Notes: a model not told the origin generated them from the sequence alone. Positions 46,651 to 55,344 are shown, counted from the stretch's first letter. The stretch: 64,000 nt of DNA from Constrictibacter sp. MBR-5 (GCF_040549485.1 NZ_JBEPTK010000008.1:62001-126000); one strand, 5' to 3'. Numbers and translations are program-made.

Positions 46651-47265
46651 TCAGGCCGGGAACAGCCAGGGCCGCCGGGCGCGGTAGATCTGCTCGAAGG
46701 CGGCGATCTGGGCGTCGTGCTGCAGGGTCAGGTCGATGTCGTCCAGGCCCAGCCGCAGCCGGCGCTTGCGCGACGGCTCGATGTCGAAGCCGATCATCGC
46801 GCCCGCCGGCGTGGTGAAGATCTGCCGGTCCAGGTCGACCGTCATCGTCGCCCCCGGTGCCGCGTGCAGTTCCTCGCGGATGCGCTTGGCGTCCGCCGCG
46901 TCCTGACGGATCAGCAGCAGGCCGTGCTTCACCGAGTTGTTGTAGAAGATGTCGCCGAAGCTGACGGCGATGATGCAGCGGATGCCGTCGTCGACCAGCG
47001 CCCACACCGCCTGCTCGCGGCTCGACCCGCCGCCGAAATTGCGGTCGGCGACCAGGATTCCGGCGTTCGCGTATGCCGGCTTGTTCAGCACGAAGTCCGG
47101 CTTCAGCGCGCCATCGGGCGTCTTGCGCACGTCGTGGAACAGGATGTCCGCATAGCCCTCGTCGCGCGGCCGGCGCAGGAAGCGGGCGGGCGCGATCTGG
47201 TCCGTATCGACGTTCGGCAGGTCGATCGGCGCGGCGACGGCGGTGAGCTTGTCGAATGGTGCCAT
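46651..47265 (-). CDS. leuD: LeuD-like small subunit of an aconitase-family hydro-lyase (isopropylmalate/dimethylmalate-type)
   Basis: 204 aa (E. coli LeuD 201). ATG 47265 has GGAGG 7 bases upstream. The swivelling-domain motifs are present: PNVDTDQIAPARFL, NFGGGSSREQAVWAL (usually GCGSSREHA) and FGDIFYNNSVKHGLL. It forms a heterodimer with the LeuC-like subunit just upstream. Being last in an operon with a tricarboxylate transporter and a C-C lyase, it more likely hydrates or dehydrates an imported dicarboxylate than makes leucine. Leucine biosynthesis cannot be ruled out without the rest of the genome. Confidence 0.85.
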   Translation of the reverse strand: MAPFDKLTAVAAPIDLPNVDTDQIAPARFLRRPRDEGYADILFHDVRKTPDGALKPDFVLNKPAYANAGILVADRNFGGGSSREQAVWALVDDGIRCIIAVSFGDIFYNNSVKHGLLLIRQDAADAKRIREELHAAPGATMTVDLDRQIFTTPAGAMIGFDIEPSRKRRLRLGLDDIDLTLQHDAQIAAFEQIYRARRPWLFPA

Positions 47266-47279
47266 GGTCGTGCCTCCGG

Positions 47280-48680
47280 TCAGACGATGTCGCGGACGTC
47301 GGTGATGCGGCCGCGCAGGGCGGTTGCGGCGGCCATCGCCGGGCTCATCAGGTGGGTGCGGCTGCCGCGGCCCTGCCGTCCCTTGAAGTTGCGGTTCGAG
47401 GTCGAGGCGCAGCGTTTGCCCGAAGCAACCAGGTCGCCGTTCATGCCGACGCACATCGAGCAGCCGGACTCGCGCCACTCGAACCCCGCCGCCTTGAAGA
47501 TCGCGTCCAGGCCCTCGGCCTCGGCCTGCTTCTTCACCAGCGACGAGCCGGGCGAGACCATGGCGGGAATGACCGCCCTGCCCTTGGCGGCGATCGCGGC
47601 GGCGGCGCGCAGGTCCTCGATGCGCGCGTTGGTGCAGGAGCCGATGAACACCTGGTCGACCGCCACGTCGGCGATCTTCATGCCCGGCGTCAGGCCCATA
47701 TACTCCAGCGTCTCGCGCATCGCCGCCTGCTGCTTGGCGTCGGTTATGGCCGACGGATCGGGCACCACCGCGGTCACCGGCGCCGCCTCCTCGGGGCTGT
47801 TGCCCCAGGTCACCATCGGCGACAGGTCGGCGGCGTCGAGCTTCACCTCGACGTCGAACCGCGCGTCCGGATCGCTCGGCAGCGTTTTCCAGAAGGCGAC
47901 CGCCTCGTCCCACTGCGCCCCTTTCGGCGCATAGGGCTTGCCCTTCAGATAGGCGAAGGTCGTCTCGTCCGGGGCGATCATGCCGGCGCGCGCGCCCGCC
48001 TCGATCGACATGTTGCAGACGGTCAGGCGCTCCTCGATGGTCATGCCGCGGATAACCGACCCGGCATATTCGATGACATGCCCGTTGCCGCCGTTGGCGC
48101 CGATCTTGGCGATGATCGCCAGGATCACGTCCTTCGCCGTCACATTCGCCGGGCGCTCGCCGTCGACGGTGATGCGCATGGTCTTCGGCTTGCGCTGCCA
48201 CACGGTCTGCGTCGCCAGCACGTGGCAGACCTCCGACGCGCCGATGCCGAAGGCCAGCGCGCCCAGCGCGCCGTGGGTCGAGGTGTGGCTGTCGCCGCAC
48301 ACCAGGATCAGCCCGGGCTGCGTCAGCCCCTGCTCCGGCCCGACGACATGCACGATGCCCTGCCGCTCGTCGCCCAGGCCGAACAGGGTGAAGCCGAACT
48401 CGGCCGCATTGTTCTTCAGCCCGTCGACGACCCGGCGCTGGTCGGGATCGGTGATGTCCTCGAACCGGTGGCTGAGGGTCGAGATGCCGTGGTCGGGCGT
48501 CGCGAAGGTCTGGTCCGGGCGGCGCGGCCGCATGCCCCGCTTCTTCAGGAAGGAGAAGGCGTGGAACGATCCGTCGTGCGCGAGGTGGCGCGCGACCAGC
48601 AGCAGCGACTGGCCATCGTCGTCCTTCAGGATCTCGTGCTCGTCCCAGATCTTGTCGAGCATCGTCTTAGGGCTGGACAC
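47280..48680 (-). CDS. leuC: LeuC-like large subunit of an aconitase-family hydro-lyase
   Basis: 466 aa from GTG 48680, which has GGAGG 8 bases upstream and gives the normal LeuC start SSPKTMLDKIWDEHE; an ATG at 48713 overlapping the tctA stop is possible but lacks a ribosome site. [4Fe-4S] ligands: Cys in IGSCTNARIEDL and the pair in GCSMCVGMN. RCASTSNRNFKGRQG and RTHLMSPAMAAA are conserved. The usual substrate-side motif H-E-V-T-S-P-Q-A-F is replaced by HDGSFHAF (residues 35-42), and L-A-M-N-P-D by VGMNGD, pointing to a different substrate. Confidence 0.85.
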   Translation of the reverse strand: MSSPKTMLDKIWDEHEILKDDDGQSLLLVARHLAHDGSFHAFSFLKKRGMRPRRPDQTFATPDHGISTLSHRFEDITDPDQRRVVDGLKNNAAEFGFTLFGLGDERQGIVHVVGPEQGLTQPGLILVCGDSHTSTHGALGALAFGIGASEVCHVLATQTVWQRKPKTMRITVDGERPANVTAKDVILAIIAKIGANGGNGHVIEYAGSVIRGMTIEERLTVCNMSIEAGARAGMIAPDETTFAYLKGKPYAPKGAQWDEAVAFWKTLPSDPDARFDVEVKLDAADLSPMVTWGNSPEEAAPVTAVVPDPSAITDAKQQAAMRETLEYMGLTPGMKIADVAVDQVFIGSCTNARIEDLRAAAAIAAKGRAVIPAMVSPGSSLVKKQAEAEGLDAIFKAAGFEWRESGCSMCVGMNGDLVASGKRCASTSNRNFKGRQGRGSRTHLMSPAMAAATALRGRITDVRDIV

Positions 48681-48712
48681 GGGTGACGCCTCCGTCGTTG
48701 GGGTCGCGGCCA

Positions 48713-50221
48713 TCAGGCCGCACGCCTTTTGAAGAAACTGCCGCCGCGTGCCTGCAGCAGCGGATAGAGCAGCGAGACGAGGAGCAGCAGGAACAGCACC
48801 ATCGCGATCGGCCGCGACAGGATGAAGGCGATGTCGCCGCCGCTGATCTGATAGGAGCGCAGCAGTTCCCCCTCGGCCATCCGCCCCAGCAGGATGCCGA
48901 TCACAGTGGCCGCCACGGGGTAGGAGTGCCGCCGCATCATCCAGCCGATGATCGCGAAGACCAGCACCGTCACCGGCCCGACCATGTTGCCGACGAGCGA
49001 GAAGGAGCCGTAGATCGACAGCACGATCACCGACGGCACCAGATAGCGCACCGGCACGCGCACGATGCCCGTGGCGATGAACACGAAGCCCAGCCCGAGC
49101 ACCACCAGCAGGGCCACCTGGGCGAAGTTGCCCAGGATGATCGCGTAGATCAGGTCCTTATTCTCGCCGATGAAGCGCGGGCCGCCGGTGATGTTGTGCA
49201 TGGCGAAGGCGCCCAGCATCACCGCGGTGGCGCCGCCGCCCGGGATGCCGAGCGCCAGCAGCGTCGCCATCGACCCGCCCTCGGAACTGCTGTTGGCCGA
49301 TTCCGAAGCGACCACGCCGCGCGGATCGCCCTTGCCGAACTGGCTGGAATCCTTGGCCCGGCGCTGCGTCTCGGAATAGGAGACCAGGTTGGCGACCGAG
49401 GAGCCCACGCCCGGAATGGCGCCGATGATGACGCCGATCAGCGACCCGCGGAGCAGGACGCCGGGGTAGCGGAAGGCCGCCCCCATGCCGCGGAGGATCG
49501 CGCCGAAGTCCAGCCGCCGGCTGCCCTCGTCCTCGACGATGTAGTTGGAGCGGATCAGGCGGAAAAGTTCGGAGGCCGCGAACAGGCCGATCAGCGCCGG
49601 GATCGCCGCGACGCCGTCGAGCAGCATCATCGACCCGCCGGTGCCGCGGACGTCGCCGCGCGCGCTCATGCCGATCGTGCCGATCAGCACGCCCAGCAGG
49701 CCCGCCAGCAGGCCCTTGGCGAAGCTGCCCTGGCCCAGCGCGGCGATCAGCGTCAGGCCCCAGGCGGCGATGACGAACATCTCCACCGGCCCCAGCATCA
49801 GCACCGCTTCGGCGATCGGGCTGACGAAGCAGAAGAGGATGATGTAGCCGATCCCCGTGCCGACCGTGGACGCCGCGAGCGCCAGGCCGAGGGCAGCGCT
49901 GTGCCGCCCCTGCCGCGCCATCGGATAGCCGTCGAACGCCGTCGCCACCGCGGACGCGGTGCCCGGCACGTTCATCAGGATCGCCGGGATGGCGCCGCCG
50001 AACGAGCCGCCGGTGAAGATCGCCGTCAGGAACAGCATCGCCGACAGGAAGTCCATGTAGGCTGTCAGCGGCAGGAAGACGGCCATGGCGACCGGCACGG
50101 ACAGGCCCGGCACGGCACCGAAGACGAGGCCGATGATCAGGCCGGGCGGCACGGCGAGCCACGGCTGCCACGCACCGAACAGCAGGTCGGTCGCGCCGGC
50201 GAAGGCGGTGAAATCGATCAT
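48713..50221 (-). CDS. tctA: Tripartite tricarboxylate transporter permease TctA
   Basis: 502-aa inner-membrane protein with about 12 membrane segments. Typical blocks: VFGAVPGLSVPVAMAVFLPL, SFGGAIPAILMNVPGTASAV, DGYPMARQGRHSAALGLALA, GIPGGGATAVMLGAFAMHNI. Large subunit of a Na+- or H+-dependent importer with TctB and the periplasmic TctC, all adjacent in the order C-B-A. The leuC-like start lies 33 bases beyond its stop. Confidence 0.95.
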   Translation of the reverse strand: MIDFTAFAGATDLLFGAWQPWLAVPPGLIIGLVFGAVPGLSVPVAMAVFLPLTAYMDFLSAMLFLTAIFTGGSFGGAIPAILMNVPGTASAVATAFDGYPMARQGRHSAALGLALAASTVGTGIGYIILFCFVSPIAEAVLMLGPVEMFVIAAWGLTLIAALGQGSFAKGLLAGLLGVLIGTIGMSARGDVRGTGGSMMLLDGVAAIPALIGLFAASELFRLIRSNYIVEDEGSRRLDFGAILRGMGAAFRYPGVLLRGSLIGVIIGAIPGVGSSVANLVSYSETQRRAKDSSQFGKGDPRGVVASESANSSSEGGSMATLLALGIPGGGATAVMLGAFAMHNITGGPRFIGENKDLIYAIILGNFAQVALLVVLGLGFVFIATGIVRVPVRYLVPSVIVLSIYGSFSLVGNMVGPVTVLVFAIIGWMMRRHSYPVAATVIGILLGRMAEGELLRSYQISGGDIAFILSRPIAMVLFLLLLVSLLYPLLQARGGSFFKRRAA

Positions 50222-50228
50222 CGCGCGC

Positions 50229-50693
50229 TCACACCAGCAGCGACGGGAAGGGGAAGGGCAGCATCTCGCGCAGCGCCATGGTCGTCAGCCACGCGAACAC
50301 CGCGGCGTAGCCCACCGCCAGCAGGCGGTTGCGCTCGCCAAGCAGCAGCAGCGAGATCGCGACGAACAGGAAGGTCGACAGGTCGAAGGCCACATAGGCG
50401 AGGCCGCCGACATAGGCCGCGAACAGCGCGATGAAGGTCAGCGTCCGGCGCTCGTCCCGCAGCGACGGCGGCAGGATCGTGTCCGCGCGGTGGCGCCCGA
50501 CGACCGTGGTCGCCGCCAACAGCAGGCAGAGCCCGAGCGCCAGGACCGCGACGGGCGCGATCAGCATCAGGTTCTCGATGCTCGGCGACGCGCGCACGGC
50601 GTCGCGCAGGAACCAGGCGATCCATCCGGCGATCACCGCCAGGATGCAGAGATGTTCGAGGTCGGCGGGACGCCGAAGCAGAGGCGGACGCAT
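50229..50693 (-). CDS. tctB: Tripartite tricarboxylate transporter small subunit TctB
   Basis: 154 aa from ATG 50693 (a GTG at 50744 is an alternative). Four hydrophobic segments, with LEHLCILAVIAGWIAWFLRD at the start and YVAFDLSTFLFVAISLLLLG near the end, as in TctB. It ends 8 bases before tctA. Confidence 0.85.
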   Translation of the reverse strand: MRPPLLRRPADLEHLCILAVIAGWIAWFLRDAVRASPSIENLMLIAPVAVLALGLCLLLAATTVVGRHRADTILPPSLRDERRTLTFIALFAAYVGGLAYVAFDLSTFLFVAISLLLLGERNRLLAVGYAAVFAWLTTMALREMLPFPFPSLLV

Positions 50694-50756
50694 GTCCTTC
50701 ACTCCAGCCTGCGCGGCCCGGAACGCCTGGCGTCCGGACCGCACGGCCTTCTGGCG

Positions 50757-51773
50757 TCAGTTGGTCTTGGCGAGGTGGCTGTACTTCTTCAGGCCCTCAT
50801 AGCCCTCGGTCGTCAGCCGCTTGCTCTCCTCGGGGCCGAGCCATTCGCCGCCGATCTGGTTCTGCTTCAGCCAGTCCTGATAGTCCTCGCGCTCCAGCGT
50901 GCGCTTGTAGGCGTCCACGAAGGTCTTGTAGCGCTCGGGATGCTTCTCCTTGAAGGTCTTGTGGGCGATCACCGACGTCGTGTAGCTGCTGAACAGCGGC
51001 ATCGTGACGTCGTATTTCTCCTTCAGGACCTCGTTGAAGAGCGGCCCCTCCCACTCCTTGACCGGCTTCGCGTTGACGACGGCGATCGAGCGGATGCGGT
51101 CGCGGATCACCTCGGAGCCCTGGGCGGCGGCGAAGGTGAAGTCCAGGTGACCGCCGGCGATGGCGGTGCGCAGCGGCCCGCCGCCGTCATAGGTCACGAA
51201 GCGCACGTTCTCTTTCGGGATGTTCAGCAGCTCCAGCATGCCGAGCTGCTGCAGATAGGCGCCGCTGCCGACCATGGCGCCCGTGCTCGCCGCGCCGGGC
51301 CCGGAGCGCAGCTTGGTGACCAGGTCCTCGAAGGTCTTGACCGGGCTGTCCTTGGGCACCGCCACGATGGCGTAGTCGATCCACTGCGTGTTGATGACGT
51401 CGAAGTCTTCCCACTTCACCGGGATGTCGGTCTGCAGGATGGCGTTGGCGAGGAACGGCGTCGCCTGCATCACCAGGAAGGCGCTGCCGTCGTCGCGCTG
51501 CTGCTGGAACCACGCCGCACCCAGTGCGCCCGAGGCGCCGGGCCGGTTCACGACGGTGATCGACACGTCGTTCAGTTCCTTCGGCAGGAAGGTCGCGAGG
51601 CCGCGCGCCAGCCGGTCGGCGCTGCCGCCGGTGTTGAACGGCACGACGAACTGCATCCTGTGGCCCGACGGCGGCCAGTCGGCCGCGCGTGCGCCGGGTG
51701 CCGCCAGTGCGACGGCTGCGAGAGAGGCGAGCGACCACTTGATGAGTCGTCCGAGAGAAGCGTTGAAGGACAT
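50757..51773 (-). CDS. tctC: Tripartite tricarboxylate transporter binding protein TctC (Bug family)
   Basis: 338 aa from ATG 51773 (GGAG 6 bases upstream). Sec signal peptide ending near APGARAAD. Bug-family markers: MQFVVPFNTGGSADRLARGL, VVNRPGASGALGAAWF, FEDLVTKLRSGPGAASTGAM, RFVTYDGGGPLRTAIAGGHL. It captures a carboxylate in the periplasm and hands it to TctAB. The ligand is not determined by motif. Confidence 0.93.
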   Translation of the reverse strand: MSFNASLGRLIKWSLASLAAVALAAPGARAADWPPSGHRMQFVVPFNTGGSADRLARGLATFLPKELNDVSITVVNRPGASGALGAAWFQQQRDDGSAFLVMQATPFLANAILQTDIPVKWEDFDVINTQWIDYAIVAVPKDSPVKTFEDLVTKLRSGPGAASTGAMVGSGAYLQQLGMLELLNIPKENVRFVTYDGGGPLRTAIAGGHLDFTFAAAQGSEVIRDRIRSIAVVNAKPVKEWEGPLFNEVLKEKYDVTMPLFSSYTTSVIAHKTFKEKHPERYKTFVDAYKRTLEREDYQDWLKQNQIGGEWLGPEESKRLTTEGYEGLKKYSHLAKTN

Positions 51774-51874
51774 TTCCGTCTCCAGATTTTCTTGTTTCCG
51801 CCACGCTCCCGCGCGGCGGCTCTCGATCGGGCGGGGTCGTCCGGTCCGCGGGCCCGGCCTGCCGCCCGCCGTCG

Positions 51875-52765
51875 TCAGTACCCGGCGCGCGCCTTGTCGG
51901 AGACCTGGTAGCGCGCCTCCAGCTCCTTCACCTGGTCCATGCCCATCAGGTCGAAGAACTCGGTGAAGCTGGCCACCTCGTTCAGCATCCCCTTGATGGA
52001 GCCGGTCCGCTTCAGCTCGTGCAGCACCCGGGTCATCGCCGGGATCGCCGCCATCAGCATGAAGTTCGGATAGATGACGAGGCGGAAGCCGAGCTCCTGC
52101 ATCTCGTCCGCCGTCAGGAAGGGCGTCTTGCCGGACGAGGCCATGTTGTAGAGCGTCGGCACGTTCAGCATCTTGGGGATCGCCTGGAGCTGCTCCATCG
52201 TGCGCGGCGCCTCGACGAAGATCACGTCGGCGCCCGCCTCCTCGTAGAGCTTCGCCCGCTCCATCGCCTTGTCGAAGCCTTCGACGGCGATCGCGTCGGT
52301 GCGCGCGATGATGACGAAGTCCTGGTCGAGCCGCGCGTCGCACGCCGCGCGCAGATGCGCCGCCATCTCCTCGGCCGGGATCAGCGTCTTGCCTTCCAGG
52401 TGGCCGCAGCGCTTCGGCCAGTTCTGGTCCTCGATGTGCAGCGCCGAGACGCCGGCGCGCTCGTAGGTGCGGATCGTCCGCTGCACGTTCAGCGGTCCGC
52501 CATAGCCGGTGTCGGCATCGGCGATCAGCGGCAGGCCCGAGGCCTCGGCGATGCGCTGCGCGTTGTCGGCCATCTCCGTCATGGTCAGCAGGCCGACGTC
52601 CGGCCAGCCGAGGCGCGACGCGGTGGTGCCGGCGCCGGTCATGTAGATCGCCTCGAAGCCCTCCTTGGCGACGATGCGGGCTCCGACGGAGTCCACCACG
52701 CCGGGTGCCTGGACGATCTTCGGGCCTTTCAGGAGTTCGCGCAGTCTCGTGGTCGGGCGTGTCAC
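51875..52765 (-). CDS. Isocitrate lyase/PEP mutase superfamily lyase (2,3-dimethylmalate lyase/methylisocitrate lyase-like)
   Basis: 296 aa from GTG 52765 (GAGGAG 10 bases upstream). Mg-binding segment LIADADTGYGGPLNVQRTI and the loop HIEDQNWPKRCGHLEGK. The Cys of K-R-C-G-H is kept; this is the general acid-base of true C-C lyases, which argues for lyase rather than mutase or hydrolase. Members cleave 2-methylisocitrate, 2,3-dimethylmalate or oxaloacetate. Being in one operon with a LeuCD-like hydro-lyase, it would cleave the hydrated product. Confidence 0.88.
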   Translation of the reverse strand: MTRPTTRLRELLKGPKIVQAPGVVDSVGARIVAKEGFEAIYMTGAGTTASRLGWPDVGLLTMTEMADNAQRIAEASGLPLIADADTGYGGPLNVQRTIRTYERAGVSALHIEDQNWPKRCGHLEGKTLIPAEEMAAHLRAACDARLDQDFVIIARTDAIAVEGFDKAMERAKLYEEAGADVIFVEAPRTMEQLQAIPKMLNVPTLYNMASSGKTPFLTADEMQELGFRLVIYPNFMLMAAIPAMTRVLHELKRTGSIKGMLNEVASFTEFFDLMGMDQVKELEARYQVSDKARAGY

Positions 52766-52810
52766 GGCGGGGTATCTCCTCGGATCGGAAAACGGTGGGC
52801 GGCCTCGGCG

Positions 52811-53941
52811 TCAGAGGCGCAGGAAGTTGCGGCCGTTGTCGACGAAAACCCGGCGGCGCGCCTCGGGCGACAGGCCGCGCAGGCTCTGCATCGGCATGTC
52901 GTTGTCCCAGTGCGGGTAGTCGGTGGCGAACAGCAGGTGCTCGTCGCCCAGCATCTCGATCATCCGGTACAGGTCCTTCGGATCCTGCGGTTCGTCGAGC
53001 GGCTGGGTGGCGAAGCGCACGCGCTCGCGCACATAGTCGATGGGGGAGCGCTTGACCCAGGGCGTGTCGAAGCGCACGCCGCGCCACGCCTTGTCCATCC
53101 GCCAGAGCAGCGGCACGGCCCAGCTGAAGCCGTACTCGACGAACAGCACGCGCAGGCCGGGGAAGCGCTCCAGCACCCCGCTGAAGACCAGGCTGACCAG
53201 GTTGGCCTCGCCGACCTGGGAAAGCGACACGTAGCGCTCGATGAAGGATTCCGGCCAGCCGCCGGCGACCACGGGCGCGCCGTGATAGACGTTCTCCGTC
53301 CCCGTCACGTGCAGCAGAATGGGAAGGTTATGCCGCTGCGCGGCCTCGTAGATCGGATGGTAGTGCCGGTTCCCCATCGGGATGTTCAGCAGCGGCATGA
53401 AGATCGCCGCGATGCCCTTCTGGTCGGCCAGCCGGTCGATCTCCTGCGCCGCCAGTTCCGGCATCTGCGTCGGCACGACCATCGCATAGCGCAGCGGGCC
53501 GCTGCCGTCGGCGAGCTGCCATTCCTCCAGGAAATAGTCGTTGAAGGCCGAGCACAGGATGGCGCTCTCGTCCGGTCCCGCCAGCGCCACCGCCAGCGCA
53601 CCCGGCTGCAGGCAGTTGAGGACAGCGATGTCGATGCCGTGCGGCTCGATCAGCTGCTTCAGCATCCAGGAACGGCTGGACCCGCCCGGCCCGCCCTCCG
53701 GCGGCTCGGAATCGGCGCGCACCGCCGTCCCGCCGTGCGGCACCGCAGTGCGCGGCGACAGCGCGCTCATGCCGACCGAGGCGCCCTTGGTCTCGATCCG
53801 ATGGCGCCATGCCGCCGGCATGTAGGGAAAGACCGTCTTCAGCCCGCCCTTCACGACCGGGTGGACGTCGCAGTCGACGATCTGGCCCGCCAGCGGATCC
53901 TTCGCTGCGACCGGTTTGCGCTCCATGTCGATGGTCGCCAT
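52811..53941 (-). CDS. Amidohydrolase family (ACMSD-like, amidohydrolase_2) protein
   Basis: 376-aa metal-dependent TIM-barrel enzyme. The HxH-like start is DCDVHPVV (D-x-D-x-H), the mid His is in LPILLHVTG, the family segment RFPGLRVLFVEYGFSWAVPL is present, and the end motif is LLFATDYPHWDNDMP. The family includes decarboxylases and hydrolases of ring-cleavage products. GGAG lies 7 bases upstream. It starts 4 bases after the Rieske gene, second in the operon. Confidence 0.87.
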   Translation of the reverse strand: MATIDMERKPVAAKDPLAGQIVDCDVHPVVKGGLKTVFPYMPAAWRHRIETKGASVGMSALSPRTAVPHGGTAVRADSEPPEGGPGGSSRSWMLKQLIEPHGIDIAVLNCLQPGALAVALAGPDESAILCSAFNDYFLEEWQLADGSGPLRYAMVVPTQMPELAAQEIDRLADQKGIAAIFMPLLNIPMGNRHYHPIYEAAQRHNLPILLHVTGTENVYHGAPVVAGGWPESFIERYVSLSQVGEANLVSLVFSGVLERFPGLRVLFVEYGFSWAVPLLWRMDKAWRGVRFDTPWVKRSPIDYVRERVRFATQPLDEPQDPKDLYRMIEMLGDEHLLFATDYPHWDNDMPMQSLRGLSPEARRRVFVDNGRNFLRL

Positions 53942-53945
53942 CGCG

Positions 53946-54359
53946 CTACTCCGTGCTGACGTGCCGGCCCGCGGCGCGCGCGACTCGGGCCGGGACGCCT
54001 TCGACGTGGACGCGGCCGTCGCGCACGGCCGCCGGGAAGGTGTGCAGGCGGATGCCGCCGCCGATGAACAGGCACTCGCCGCTGCGCACGCTGAACTCGT
54101 AGCCGTGCCACGGGCAGCGGACGATCTCGCCCTCGTAGCCGATCGTCAGGTCGTCCGGGTCGGACGGCAGCAGCGTGCTCGTGACGGTGCCGCGGCAGAC
54201 GGGGGCGCCGCGATGCGGACAGCGGTTCAGAACGGCGTGCACGCTGCCGTCCGCCAGCCGCACGACGCCGATCTCGCGCCGACCGACCTCGAACAGGCGG
54301 TACCGCCCGGTGGGAAAATCCTCGACGGGTCCCAGGTCCAGGGACGAGTCGCCGCTCAT
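53946..54359 (-). CDS. Rieske [2Fe-2S] ferredoxin-like protein
   Basis: 137 aa from ATG 54359, which has GGAGG six bases upstream; the ATG at 54365 would abut that site. Cluster ligands in RCPHRGAPVCRG and IVRCPWHGYEFSV (C-x-H...C-x-x-H). It is a stand-alone ferredoxin domain, first gene of the eight-gene operon and divergent from the GntR gene. No oxygenase alpha subunit is seen nearby, so its electron acceptor is unknown. Confidence 0.88.
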   Translation of the reverse strand: MSGDSSLDLGPVEDFPTGRYRLFEVGRREIGVVRLADGSVHAVLNRCPHRGAPVCRGTVTSTLLPSDPDDLTIGYEGEIVRCPWHGYEFSVRSGECLFIGGGIRLHTFPAAVRDGRVHVEGVPARVARAAGRHVSTE

Positions 54360-54431
54360 GGGCATCCTCCGACACGTCTTTTTCGGACCGGTTCCGGCCC
54401 GCCGAACCGCGGCGCTTTCACGCCTGCCGTT

Positions 54432-54460
54432 CGCTTGTTGTCATGATACCATTACAAGCG
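54432..54460. promoter_or_regulatory. Inverted repeat between the Rieske operon and gntR: candidate operator
   Basis: CGCTTGT (54432-54438) and ACAAGCG (54454-54460) are perfect inverted arms 15 bases apart, in an AT-rich stretch between two divergent genes. The position suits the GntR/HutC-type repressor encoded at 54579. Confidence 0.6.
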
Positions 54461-54578
54461 GACCGGGCGCTGTCAACGCGTCCCCGTCGCGGCGGCAAGC
54501 GCATCGCGGCTGGAATTGCAGGGCTTGCCCGGTACGATCGCCGCCCGCCCACGGGTCCCGCTCGGAAGGAAAGACGCA

Positions 54579-55337
54579 TTGAAGGTCGAGAGACGGCTCG
54601 GCACGCCGCTGCATCATCAGATCTACCTGATCCTGCGCGAGGCGATTCTCTCCGGCCGGCATCCCGCCGGCGAGCCGCTGCCGCCGGAGGAGGCGCTGAC
54701 GCGCATGTTCGACGTGTCGCGCATCACCGTGCGCCGCGCGCTGGAGAGTCTGGACAGGGCCGACCTGATCGAGCGGCGCCAGGGGCGCGGCACCTATGTG
54801 CGCGCCGACGCCCTGCCGGCGCCGCTGCGGATGCCGATCACCAGCGTCTTCAAGAGCATGGAGGCGTTCGGCAAGCACACCGAGGCGCGCGTGATCGAGT
54901 TCGGCTACGAGACCGCCTCGCCCCAGGTGCAGGAGATGCTGGGCGTCGGCGCCGTGCCGGTGCAGCGGGCCGTACGCGTGCGCTTCCGCAAGGATCGCCC
55001 GATCGCCCACCTGACCACGTGGGTGCCGGAGGAGGTCGGCCGCAGCTTCACCGAGAGCGACCTGGCGACGTTGCCGCTCTACCGGCTGATGCGGCGGGCG
55101 GGTCGCTTCTACGCACGCGGCGACCAGAGCATCTCGGCGACCCTCGCCGATCCGATCGTCGCGAAGCGCCTGGACACGAAGGTGGGCTCCCCGCTGATCG
55201 AGTTGCGCCGCCAGGTCTTCGACCAGGAGGACCGCGCGGTGGAATATCTGGAATTCCTCGCCAGCCCCGAGAACTTCCAGTTCCGCATGTCGCTCGACGG
55301 GCCGGACCTCTCCCCCGCCGAGGTCCAACCCGAATAG
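54579..55337 (+). CDS. GntR-family transcriptional regulator (HutC/UTRA type)
   Basis: 252 aa. The start is taken as TTG 54579 because GGAAGGA lies 8 bases upstream; the first in-frame ATG is too far inside. N-terminal winged helix: HHQIYLILREAILSGRHPAG, FDVSRITVRRALESLDRADL and GRGTYVRAD. C-terminal ligand-binding UTRA domain (PVQRAVRVRFRKDRPIAHLT, VEYLEFLASPENF). It is divergent from the Rieske-to-leuD operon and probably controls it in response to the imported acid. Confidence 0.9.
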   Translation: MKVERRLGTPLHHQIYLILREAILSGRHPAGEPLPPEEALTRMFDVSRITVRRALESLDRADLIERRQGRGTYVRADALPAPLRMPITSVFKSMEAFGKHTEARVIEFGYETASPQVQEMLGVGAVPVQRAVRVRFRKDRPIAHLTTWVPEEVGRSFTESDLATLPLYRLMRRAGRFYARGDQSISATLADPIVAKRLDTKVGSPLIELRRQVFDQEDRAVEYLEFLASPENFQFRMSLDGPDLSPAEVQPE

Positions 55338-55344
55338 GTGCGGC

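Noticed and set aside
46651-48680. Plain leucine biosynthesis annotation for the leuC/leuD-like genes
   Set aside because: Not excluded, but no leuA or leuB is near, the genes end a transport/lyase operon, and LeuC substrate-side motifs are altered. The symbols are kept only as family labels.
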